From: Dyella sp. OK004
GTDB taxonomy: Bacteria; Pseudomonadota; Gammaproteobacteria; Xanthomonadales; Rhodanobacteraceae
NCBI RefSeq assembly: GCF_900114495.1
Contig: NZ_FOZI01000002.1
Location: forward strand, 682,001 to 746,000
Direction: 5' to 3'
DNA length: 64,000 bases
Shown: positions 22,345 to 32,160 of the stretch, in pieces
How the letters are laid out: each line of letters begins with the position of its first letter
Position numbering within the stretch: the stretch's first letter is position 1
Position numbers and translations under genes: made by a program
The notes under the pieces: generated by a model
Database searches by the model: none
Told to the model about the DNA's origin: nothing
What the model saw: only the letters and a program-made list of their open reading frames with translations

Positions 22345-25300
22345 TCAGAAGTCGTACGTCACACCGAAGCGGACATAACGCGGGGTCTGCGAGCTGATCG
22401 GACGCAGGTAGCTCGAGTTGGTCGAGGTTGCATAAACCTGCGTCGTGGTCTGCTTGTTGAGCACGTTGAAGACCATCACGTTCAGACCGAGCTTCTTGTC
22501 CGCCCATTCCGGACGGTATTCGGCGCTCAGGCTAAGCAGATAGGTCCACGGATTGCGCTTGTCGCCCGGACGGAACGGCTGTCCGTTGCAGAAGTGATAG
22601 ACCGAACCATAACCGAGGCCAGGGTTGGTCTCACCCGCCCCGTAGAGGCCAAGGCAGCTCTGCGGAGTACCTGACAGAATCTGCAAATTGCCAGACACCA
22701 TCCACTCCGGAGCGATCTGGTACGAGCCATACGCTTTGATCTGATGCTTGCGATCGTTCGCCAGATAACCGTTGGCATAATCCATGGCTTGGGCGTAATC
22801 CCAGTCCACCGTCGCCGAAACGTCGGTCTGGCCGATATCGCTGCGCACCTGACCTTCCGAATTGCCGTAGCTGCGCGACCACAGGTAGTCGACCTTGCCG
22901 TACCACTTGCCGTCGAACGGATGCTCCAGGTACAGGTTTATGCCGTAGTACTTGCGCTTCATGGTGGTGTTGAAGCCAAAGTCCTTCTTCCAATCCATTG
23001 GAACCTGATAGTAACCACCGGCCAGCTTCGGAACGTTGAAGACGGCATTCTTGCCCGGGTTGATCAGGATGCTGCCAGGAACCTGCGTGGCATCGTAGCT
23101 GTTCGGATCAATGCCCATCGCGTTCATCTTGGCGATGATCGAGACGTTGTCGCCAATATCGTCGATGGCGTTGCGCAGGTTGCGATAGGTCGCCTTGGCA
23201 CCGTAGACCCACGAGTCGCCCAGCTTCTTGTCGAAACCGAGGATGTATTCATCCTGGTATTCCGACTTGAGGTTCTGAGCCGTACCCACCTTCGGATCGC
23301 GCGGCTGACCGTATTCGCCGTTGGCAGAGAACGGAGTGCCCGCACCCAGACTGGTGTTGATCGGGGTCAGGCCGGTCGGGATGCCGTTGGCATCGATGCC
23401 GGTGTAGGTGTAGTACACGCGGGTGTACAGCGACGAACCGGCGGAACGCAGGGCCACGCTGGTCGGCATCGCGAGGTAGTAGCGGCCAGCATTACCGTAG
23501 ACCTTGAAGCTGGAGTCGCCGTTCACATCCCAGCTGAAGCCCACGCGCGGCGCCCACTGCGGCGTAGTCAAGCGCAGGTACGGCGCACCTGCGGCGTTGT
23601 AGTTGGTGAACTGATCATTGCGCAGACCCAACTTGACCAACCAGCGATCATTGATCTGCCAATCGTCCTGGATGTACTGCGCGCGCTGTGCCACGCGCAC
23701 CGAAGCATTGTCGTGATACTGGTACTTGGCTACGTAATAACCAGTCCCGCCACCCGCGTAATTTGCGGTGGCATCCACCCACGGCGAGTTGTGCCAATCG
23801 GCGCCCGGCTGGGCCGTACCCGGACCACCAATGATGTAGGTACCCGGATCCGCGGCGGGAGCGTTGTATTCCCAGGCATAGCCCAAGCCGTTCGACGGGA
23901 AGATGGTGCCCGCGTTGGTATTCTTCACGTCCTGGTTGTCAATACCGGCCGTCAACGTGTGGCTACCAAGCTTGTAGGTAAGGTCGAAGCGCAGATTGGT
24001 GTTGGTCGACTTGTGGCCCGGCAGGTTGATCGTGGAGATCGTCTGATTATTGGTGATCGGCGTACCGCCATTCAGGTCCGGGTTCTGCTGGTCCGGAGTG
24101 AACAGGTGGGGGTAGGTCGGATCAAAACCCGGGGTGTTGCTGTAGTAGGTACCCTTCATCTTGCCGTACATGACCGACAGAGTCAGATCGTCGGTGATGT
24201 AGCTGGTGAACTTGCCCGAATACAGGTCGGCGCCGTTCTTGATGGAGGTGTCGTAGTGACTGAACGCGCCTTCCTTCAAGGTGGTGTAGTCGAAGTTGTT
24301 CAGGCGACCTTCGTACGAAGACTTGCTGGAAGCACCGGTGATTTCCAGCACGTTGCTGTCGGTGATGTTCCAGTCCAGCTTGGTGTACCACTTCGGGCTG
24401 TCAATCTTGCCGTGATTCTCAAACGGCGCAGTGTATGGGCCGACGCCAGCAGTGGTATTGAGAGTGCTGTTGGTACCTTGATTGCGCTCGCCTTCAACAG
24501 CGGCGAAGAAGAACAGCTTATCCTTGATAAGCGGACCGCCGACATAGGCCGAGACCGTCGTATTCCAGGACTTGTTGTCCTGACGGTACTGGCGCAACCG
24601 GCCTTGCGAGCCGTCCTTGTTGACAAGGTGGTAGTTCTTCGGATCAGACATCAGATCGGTAGGCGTCCACAGAATCTGACCACCGAAGTGCCATTCGTTC
24701 GTGCCGCGCTTGCCGACCTGGCTGATCACACCACCGTCGGAACGACCATAGGCCGCACCGTAACCGCCGCTAAGGATTTCCTGCTGATCGATCGCACCGT
24801 ACGGCAAGGTCAGACCACCGAAGCCGCTGAGTGGGTCGGTCGTGTTGAAGCCGTTGATGTAGTACGCGTTCTCGGTCACCGACGAACCGCCAAACGACAC
24901 CAGCGGACCGCCGAGATTGCCGGAGAAGTAGCCACTGCCCTGCACTACGCCTGGTGCCAACAAGGCGATCGCCTCGGCACTGCGGGCCAGCGGCAGGCGA
25001 GCCAGCTGCTCGGAGGTGATCACTGTGCGGGAGTCGACGCCGGAGACGTCGATGGCCGGCAGTGCGTTCGCGGTCACCGTAACGGCGGACAGCGAAGAAG
25101 CGTTGGTAGCTGCGGCAAACGACACCTCGGTGCCCGAACCCACCTTGATGGTGACGTCCTTGCGCGTATCGACGGTGGCGCCGCCCTTCTGCAGGGTCAC
25201 GGTGTAGGAGCCGACCGGCAGGTTGTTGGCACTGTAACGGCCGCTGGTGTCGACCTGGAGCTGGCGGGTCAGGCCAGTCGCGCTGGTGACAGTTACCGTA

Positions 25301-25434
25301 TCGCCCGGCTCAGCCTGGCCGAAAATGTTACCGGTGGTCGACTGGGCGAAGGCCGTACCGGCCATGCCCATCATCAGCGCAGCCGCCAACGCCGAATGGC
25401 GCAGATAACCGCGATTCAACGAACGAAAACTCAT
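22345..25434 (-). CDS. TonB-dependent receptor with N-terminal carboxypeptidase-regulatory domain (Oar-like)
   Basis: About 1029 residues; an outer-membrane barrel. Signal peptide to TAFAQS, then an Ig-like carboxypeptidase-regulatory domain (about residues 30-115), a plug (about 130-260, with DVSGVDSRTVITSEQL) and a barrel ending VRFGVTYDF with the C-terminal aromatic. Oar-type receptors are abundant in Xanthomonadales and substrates are mostly unknown (peptides, polysaccharides). ATG 25434 follows GGGGAG. Codons are less C-biased than in housekeeping neighbours, with many Asn, Tyr and Gly codons as usual for barrels. Confidence 0.92.
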   Translation of the reverse strand: MSFRSLNRGYLRHSALAAALMMGMAGTAFAQSTTGNIFGQAEPGDTVTVTSATGLTRQLQVDTSGRYSANNLPVGSYTVTLQKGGATVDTRKDVTIKVGSGTEVSFAAATNASSLSAVTVTANALPAIDVSGVDSRTVITSEQLARLPLARSAEAIALLAPGVVQGSGYFSGNLGGPLVSFGGSSVTENAYYINGFNTTDPLSGFGGLTLPYGAIDQQEILSGGYGAAYGRSDGGVISQVGKRGTNEWHFGGQILWTPTDLMSDPKNYHLVNKDGSQGRLRQYRQDNKSWNTTVSAYVGGPLIKDKLFFFAAVEGERNQGTNSTLNTTAGVGPYTAPFENHGKIDSPKWYTKLDWNITDSNVLEITGASSKSSYEGRLNNFDYTTLKEGAFSHYDTSIKNGADLYSGKFTSYITDDLTLSVMYGKMKGTYYSNTPGFDPTYPHLFTPDQQNPDLNGGTPITNNQTISTINLPGHKSTNTNLRFDLTYKLGSHTLTAGIDNQDVKNTNAGTIFPSNGLGYAWEYNAPAADPGTYIIGGPGTAQPGADWHNSPWVDATANYAGGGTGYYVAKYQYHDNASVRVAQRAQYIQDDWQINDRWLVKLGLRNDQFTNYNAAGAPYLRLTTPQWAPRVGFSWDVNGDSSFKVYGNAGRYYLAMPTSVALRSAGSSLYTRVYYTYTGIDANGIPTGLTPINTSLGAGTPFSANGEYGQPRDPKVGTAQNLKSEYQDEYILGFDKKLGDSWVYGAKATYRNLRNAIDDIGDNVSIIAKMNAMGIDPNSYDATQVPGSILINPGKNAVFNVPKLAGGYYQVPMDWKKDFGFNTTMKRKYYGINLYLEHPFDGKWYGKVDYLWSRSYGNSEGQVRSDIGQTDVSATVDWDYAQAMDYANGYLANDRKHQIKAYGSYQIAPEWMVSGNLQILSGTPQSCLGLYGAGETNPGLGYGSVYHFCNGQPFRPGDKRNPWTYLLSLSAEYRPEWADKKLGLNVMVFNVLNKQTTTQVYATSTNSSYLRPISSQTPRYVRFGVTYDF

Positions 25435-25648
25435 TGTGGATCTCCCCGAAAAAGCCCACGTGGGAAGTGGGCGAAATTGAGCAAAGCCACCCGAAATAAC
25501 GGGTGACAGCCAACCAATTACTGAGGCGCGATCCGTAGGCATCCCCCTCGAATCGCCGCGCTCCGTACCCCTTCGTCAGATCACGATTTCTTGCGAAATG
25601 CATCACACAAACGCAAGCTGTCGCATAACTGTCGTATGGAATAACTCG

Positions 25649-25678
25649 AACATAACTTTGGCTCTCACAATAAGTCAA
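25649..25678 (-). promoter_or_regulatory. Possible promoter of the TonB receptor gene
   Basis: On the minus strand TTGACT (25678-25673) and TATGTT (25654-25649) are separated by 18 bp in an AT-rich stretch. The match is moderate, and the leader it implies is long (about 210 nt). Confidence 0.4.
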
Positions 25679-25828
25679 CAATTAGTTAATGAATGGCGCC
25701 GTTATGCCATCTGCGCGGTATTGGAGAGTCGTAATCACTTGAGTGCATGCCATTTGATGACAGGTTAATTTCCTGCGCCTATTCGCAAGAAATTTCGATT
25801 TGAGGATCATGCAAGTAATCGAAGCATA

Positions 25829-25861
25829 TAAAAAAGCCCGGGATGATCCCGGGCTTTTTAT
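25829..25861. terminator. Terminator after secF
   Basis: AAAAAGCCCGGG-ATGAT-CCCGGGCTTTTT is a strong symmetrical hairpin 25 bp after the secF stop. It marks the end of the queA-tgt-yajC-secDF unit. Confidence 0.9.
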
Positions 25862-25885
25862 ATAAAGCAATAACGAAAAGCGCAC

Positions 25886-26842
25886 TCAAGGCCGCCGCGC
25901 CAGCTCCGGATTCTCCTTGGTCTGCGGCATCAGGTCCTTCTTCGATACGCCCAGCCACAGCAGTATCGGGCTGGCGACGAAGATGGACGAGAGGGTGCCG
26001 ACCACGATACCGATCAGCATGGTGATAGCGAAGCCGTGCACCACCGGACCGCCGATGAAGTACAGGGCCGCCATGGTGATGCCGGTGAACAGCGAGGTGA
26101 TGATGGTTCGCGACAGGGTGCTGTTGATCGAGCGGTTCAGCACTTCCTCCGGCTCGGCCTTGCGGGCCAGGCGAAACAGTTCGCGGATACGGTCGAACAC
26201 CACCACCTTGTCGTTGATGGAGTAACCGATCACCGCCAGCACCGAGGCCAGCACGGTCAGGTCGAACTCGCGGCGCATCAGGGCCAGGATGCCGAGGGTG
26301 ATCAGCACGTCGTGCACCTCCGTCGCCAGCGCGGCGATGGCGAAGCGGCGCTCGAAGCGGACCCACAGGTACAGGCCGATGCCGATGATCACGAACACCG
26401 CGGCGACCATGCCGTCGCTGCGAAGCTCGTCACCAACCTGCGAGCTCACTGAGGAGCGGCTCTTGAGCGTGGCGTCCGGCCGTGCCGCCTGCAGGGCCTT
26501 GCTGACGACGTCAGAGACCTTGTCCAGGTTCACCTTGCCGCCCTCGTCCTTCATGGCCGCGGTGGGCTGCATGCGGATGGAGACTTCCTTGGTGCCGCCC
26601 AGGCTCTGCACCACGGCGGTTTCCATGCCGGCCTTGGCCAGCGCCTCGCGCACTTCGGCGACGGCCACCGGCTGCTGGTAGCTCACCTCGGCAGAGATAC
26701 CGCCGGTGAAGTCCAAGCCATAATCCAGTCCACGCGTGGCAAGTAGCGCTATAGAAGCGAGCATCAGCAGCACGGCGATGCCGATGCTGAATTTCCTCAG
26801 GCCGAGGAAGTTGACGTTGCTGTTGTGGTTGAAGATTTCCAT
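25886..26842 (-). CDS. secF: Protein translocase subunit SecF
   Basis: A 318-residue inner-membrane component of the SecDF complex, which uses the proton gradient to help export. It has six membrane helices, with the first periplasmic loop after GLDYGLDFTGG and the conserved SINDKVVVFDRIRE. The start ATG 26842 (MEIFNHNSNVNFLGLRKF) gives the usual SecF start. It lies 16 bp after secD. Confidence 0.96.
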   Translation of the reverse strand: MEIFNHNSNVNFLGLRKFSIGIAVLLMLASIALLATRGLDYGLDFTGGISAEVSYQQPVAVAEVREALAKAGMETAVVQSLGGTKEVSIRMQPTAAMKDEGGKVNLDKVSDVVSKALQAARPDATLKSRSSVSSQVGDELRSDGMVAAVFVIIGIGLYLWVRFERRFAIAALATEVHDVLITLGILALMRREFDLTVLASVLAVIGYSINDKVVVFDRIRELFRLARKAEPEEVLNRSINSTLSRTIITSLFTGITMAALYFIGGPVVHGFAITMLIGIVVGTLSSIFVASPILLWLGVSKKDLMPQTKENPELARRP

Positions 26843-26858
26843 AAATGTCTGTTCCTCT

Positions 26859-28730
26859 TCAGACCGACAGCGTCTTGAGCTTGCGGCCGCCATGGATCAA
26901 CGCAGTGATCGCGTGGGTCACGGTGACCGAGGTGAACATCGAGGTCAGGATGCCGATCAGCAGCGTGACGCCGAAGCCCTTGATCGGGCCGGAGCCCATG
27001 GTGGTAAGCGCGAGCGCGGCGATCAGGTGGGTGACGTTGGCATCCAGGATGGTGGCCCACGCCTTCTCATAACCGGCGCGGATCGAAGCCAGCGGCGTGG
27101 AGCCGTTGCGCAGTTCTTCTCTCACGCGTTCGCAGATCAGCACGTTGGCGTCGATCGCCATGCCCAGGGTCAGCACGATACCGGCGATGCCTGGCATGGT
27201 CAGGGTGACGCCGATCAGCGACATCACGGCGACCAGCAGCACCAGGTTGAAGAACAGCGCCACGTCGGCGACCAGCCCGAACAGCTTGTAGTAGATGGCC
27301 GCCGCCAGCAGCACCAGGCCCAGACCAATCAGCACGGCCTTCAGGCCCTTGGCGATGTTGTCCTGGCCCAGGCTGGGGCCGATCACGCGCTCTTCGACAA
27401 TGTCGATCGGCGCGGCCAGCGAACCGCCCTTCAGCAGCAGCGCCAGTTCCGAAGCTTCTTTCGGACTACGCAGGCCGGTGGTCTGGAAGTTCTTGCCGAA
27501 TACGCCGTTGACGGTGGCGTAATTAATCACCTCTTCGGTGACCTTCGGCGTGCGCACTTCCTTGCCGTCGACAATCTTGGTGTCGACCACGCGCTCGATG
27601 TACACCACGCCCATCGGCTTGCCGACATTGGCGGTGGTGTAGTCCAGCATGCTCTTGGCGGCCGCAGCATTGAGCGTCACCGAGACCATCGGCGTACCGG
27701 ACTGCTGGTCGAAGCCGGAGGAGGCATCCACCAGCTGATCACCGCGGGCAATGATCTTCTTGCTCAGCAGATACGGCCGGCCATCCTGCCCCTTGTACAG
27801 ACGGGCGTCGGGCGGCACGTTGCCGGTGCGCGCGGCATCGATGGCCTGCTGCGGCGTGCCGTAGCCACCACGATATTCCAGCGTGGCGGTGGCACCGATC
27901 AGCTTCTTCGCTTCAGCGGTGTCCTGCACGCCGGCCAGCTCGACGATGATGCGGCTATCACCCTGCTGCTGGATGACCGGTTCGGACACGCCCAGCGCGT
28001 TGATACGGTTACGCAGCGTGCCCAGGTTCTGGCGGATCGCGTTGAGCGAGAACTCGCGCAACTTCTCGGGACGCAGCGCAGCATTGAGCACGAAGCGGTC
28101 GCCGGTGACGGCACCATCCTGGGTAGCAAGGTCCGGATAATCCGCGGCGATGACGCTGGCCGCCGCCGTGCGGTCAGCTGCCGAACGCAGCACGATGGCA
28201 ACGCCCTGACCACGGGTGGCGTTGCGATTCACCGAGTCGTATTGGATGTGCTTGTCGCGCAGCGAAGTACGGATGTCGTCCGCGTAGCGCGTTTCCTGCT
28301 TGTCGATCACATCGTTCTGATCGACCTCCATCAGGAAGTGCACACCACCCTGCAGGTCGAGACCCAGCGGCATGGAGCGCGCGCCGATGGCGGTCAACCA
28401 ATGCGGCACGGTCGAGCGCAGATTGAACGCCACCGTGTAGTTGTCGCCCAGCGCAGCCTTGATCGCGTCGGCCGCGCTCTTCTGCACGTCGCCGTTGGCG
28501 AAACTCGCCAGCAGGTGATCGCTACTGAGGGCGAGATCCTGGTAGGCGATGTTCTGCTGCTTCAATGCAGCACCCACCTTCTGCTCGAGCGCCTGGTCGA
28601 TCAGGCCATTGCGGTTGGCCGTGATCTGCACGGCGGGCACCGGCATAAACATGTTGGGCAACGCGTACACGATGCCCAGCACCAATACGATGGCGACCAG
28701 GAAATATTTCCAGCGTGGAAAATCACTCAT
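26859..28730 (-). CDS. secD: Protein translocase subunit SecD
   Basis: About 623 residues; the larger SecDF subunit, with one N-terminal helix, a big periplasmic P1 domain (GLDLQGGVHFLMEVD) and five C-terminal helices carrying LTLGMAIDANVLICERVREE. ATG 28730 (MSDFPRWKYF) is preferred; an ATG three codons upstream is possible. Length matches E. coli SecD (615). Confidence 0.96.
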   Translation of the reverse strand: MSDFPRWKYFLVAIVLVLGIVYALPNMFMPVPAVQITANRNGLIDQALEQKVGAALKQQNIAYQDLALSSDHLLASFANGDVQKSAADAIKAALGDNYTVAFNLRSTVPHWLTAIGARSMPLGLDLQGGVHFLMEVDQNDVIDKQETRYADDIRTSLRDKHIQYDSVNRNATRGQGVAIVLRSAADRTAAASVIAADYPDLATQDGAVTGDRFVLNAALRPEKLREFSLNAIRQNLGTLRNRINALGVSEPVIQQQGDSRIIVELAGVQDTAEAKKLIGATATLEYRGGYGTPQQAIDAARTGNVPPDARLYKGQDGRPYLLSKKIIARGDQLVDASSGFDQQSGTPMVSVTLNAAAAKSMLDYTTANVGKPMGVVYIERVVDTKIVDGKEVRTPKVTEEVINYATVNGVFGKNFQTTGLRSPKEASELALLLKGGSLAAPIDIVEERVIGPSLGQDNIAKGLKAVLIGLGLVLLAAAIYYKLFGLVADVALFFNLVLLVAVMSLIGVTLTMPGIAGIVLTLGMAIDANVLICERVREELRNGSTPLASIRAGYEKAWATILDANVTHLIAALALTTMGSGPIKGFGVTLLIGILTSMFTSVTVTHAITALIHGGRKLKTLSV

Positions 28731-28816
28731 GCCTTGCATCCGTCAAAGCCGCGGCACAGGACCGCGGCGGTAGCATCATTCGCGTGGAAAGCACGGGGCG
28801 TCCGCCCCGCACCGGA

Positions 28817-29158
28817 TCAGGACGACTTCAGCGTGCCCTTGGGCAGCACCTGAGACACGGCGCCCTTCTGCACCTTGATCTTCACGTTCGGCGCGATCTC
28901 GACGGTGATGAAGGCATCGCCCACTTCCTCCACACGACCGGCGATGCCGCCGTTGGTCACCACTTCGTCACCCTTGGACAGGGCCGAGACCATCGTACGG
29001 TGCTCTTTCTGCCGCTTCATCTGCGGGCGGATCATCAGGAAGTAGAACACCACGAACAGCAGGATCAGCGGCAGGAAGGTCATCAGCGGGTTCGGCGCCT
29101 GGGCGCCAGCCGCCGCCGGAGCGGCCTGAGCGATCACGAAAGTGGTCGGAAAATTCAT
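28817..29158 (-). CDS. yajC: Preprotein translocase subunit YajC
   Basis: A 113-residue single-pass membrane protein associated with SecDF. It has a hydrophobic helix (TFLPLILLFVVFYFLMI), then the RPQMKRQKEH and GDEVVTNGGIAGRV motifs. ATG 29158 starts the typical short N-terminus; the upstream frame is a fortuitous extension. It lies between tgt and secD as in most proteobacteria. Confidence 0.96.
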   Translation of the reverse strand: MNFPTTFVIAQAAPAAAGAQAPNPLMTFLPLILLFVVFYFLMIRPQMKRQKEHRTMVSALSKGDEVVTNGGIAGRVEEVGDAFITVEIAPNVKIKVQKGAVSQVLPKGTLKSS

Positions 29159-29490
29159 CTGCTTGTCTCGTAAGTTGCGGCACCGGCAGGAATTTCCGCC
29201 AAATGCCTGAAAAAGATCGTGGATTATGCCACGCCCCCCGGGTGCCACGCACGGCGGCCGATCCGGCGGCAGGGCGCACCAGCGCTAGCTTATGGGGTTC
29301 TTCGGGGGCCATTTGCAAGCGCCCTGCCCCACATTGAGAACTACGCCTCGCCACCGCTCCCTGCCCGACCCTGGGACCGTGGAGGCGCGATTTCGTTCGC
29401 CGCTTGCTCTCTGTAGGAGCGCACCCTGTGCGCGAGAACCCGACGAAGCGATGCCCCCGGTCGCCCACAAGGTGGGCTCCTACAGACACA
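29159..29490. other. Gap between yajC and tgt holding a REP-like doublet
   Basis: A 332-bp gap inside an otherwise compact operon. It contains the inverted repeat at 29411-29485 and otherwise nothing recognisable. Confidence 0.6.
29411..29485. repeat. REP-like inverted repeat pair
   Basis: CTGTAGGAGC at 29411-29420 is matched by its reverse complement GCTCCTACAG at 29476-29485, with further palindromic sequence between (GCGCACCCTGTGCGC; CCCACAAGGTGGG). The TGTAGGAGCGCAC core is a well-known extragenic repeat type in Pseudomonas and Xanthomonadales. The arrangement of two hairpins 75 bp long looks like a REPIN. Confidence 0.7.
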
Positions 29491-31056
<1,566 letters not shown>

Positions 31057-32088
31057 TCAATCCCCCCGCGGCAAAATCATCATCGCATCACCATAAGAGA
31101 AGAAGCGATAACGCTCCCCCACCGCATGCCGATAAGCCGACAACACAAAATCCCGCCCCGCCAACGCCGACACCAGCATCAACAACGTCGACTGCGGCAG
31201 ATGGAAATTAGTGATCAGCCCATCAATGCTGCTAAAGCGATAACCAGGAAAGATGAAAATCTGCGTCTCCCCCGAGAACGGCTGCAGCTCACCTTCGCGA
31301 CTGGCGCTTTCCAGCGCGCGCACCACCGTGGTGCCCACAGCCACCACTCGCCCACCCCGGGCGCGCGTGCGACGGATCTGCTCCACCAACCCGGCGCCAA
31401 CATTCAGCCATTCGCGGTGCATCTGATGATCCTTGATGTCGTCCGCTCGCACCGGCTGGAACGTACCGGCACCGACATGCAGGGTCACGTAACCAAATTC
31501 CACGCCCAGCTCACGCAACTGCGCCAGCATGGCTTCATCGAAATGCAGACCTGCGGTGGGTGCAGCCACCGCGCCGGGTTCGCGGGCGAACACAGTCTGG
31601 TAGCGCTCCAGGTCGCTGGCATCAGCATGGCGTTCGATATACGGCGGCAGCGGCATCTCGCCCAGACGTAACAGCAAGCGCTCCAACGGATCGGACGACT
31701 CGAAACGCAGACGGAAGAACGCGCCATCGCGCCCCAGCACCACGGCATGACTGCCATCCGCCAGTTCTATACGACCACCTTCTTTCGGCTTCTTGCTCAC
31801 GCCCAGCTGCACGGTGGCTTCGTGGGCGCCGGTCACGCGCTCGATCAGAATTTCCACCGCGCCGCCGCTTTCCTTCCGGCCGTACAGACGCGCCGGCAAC
31901 ACGCGGGTGTCGTTGAAGACCAGCAGGTCGCCCTTACGCAATAACTGGGGCAGCTCGCGGAACATGCGGTCCTGGAGGGACTGCGCATCCACATCGAGCA
32001 GCAACAGGCGGCTGGCCGAGCGCTCGGCCAGCGGCGCCTGCGCGATCAGTTCGGGCGGCAGGTCAAAATCGAAATCGGACTTCTTCAA
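31057..32088 (-). CDS. queA: S-adenosylmethionine:tRNA ribosyltransferase-isomerase
   Basis: A 343-residue enzyme that adds the cyclopentane ring of queuosine from SAM. Recognisable segments are the N-terminal [40 protein letters not shown] and the C-terminal [18 protein letters not shown]. Length fits (E. coli QueA 356). It is the first gene of the leftward queA-tgt-yajC-secDF group. Confidence 0.97.
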   Translation of the reverse strand: MKKSDFDFDLPPELIAQAPLAERSASRLLLLDVDAQSLQDRMFRELPQLLRKGDLLVFNDTRVLPARLYGRKESGGAVEILIERVTGAHEATVQLGVSKKPKEGGRIELADGSHAVVLGRDGAFFRLRFESSDPLERLLLRLGEMPLPPYIERHADASDLERYQTVFAREPGAVAAPTAGLHFDEAMLAQLRELGVEFGYVTLHVGAGTFQPVRADDIKDHQMHREWLNVGAGLVEQIRRTRARGGRVVAVGTTVVRALESASREGELQPFSGETQIFIFPGYRFSSIDGLITNFHLPQSTLLMLVSALAGRDFVLSAYRHAVGERYRFFSYGDAMMILPRGD

Positions 32089-32160
32089 CGGCTGGCTCGG
32101 TTGGCGCCCGCGGGCGGCGGGAAACGGCGCATTATCCCGCAGCCCGGCCTTCAGGGCACC

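Larger units (their letters stand above)
25435..25885. other. Long leader of the TonB receptor gene and secF downstream region
   Basis: A 450-bp gap, distinctly AT-richer than its surroundings (25560-25830). It contains the secF terminator and the likely receptor promoter. The predicted receptor leader would be about 200 nt. No gene or recognisable riboswitch is seen. Confidence 0.6.

Noticed and set aside
22744-25506. Very long open frame (about 920 codons) antisense to the TonB receptor
   Set aside because: The receptor strand has a signal peptide, plug, barrel and C-terminal aromatic. The antisense translation has no recognisable domain or start signal.
26736-28853. Open frame of about 700 codons antisense to secD
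   Set aside because: secD is certain by sequence and context; the opposite frame is a composition artefact.
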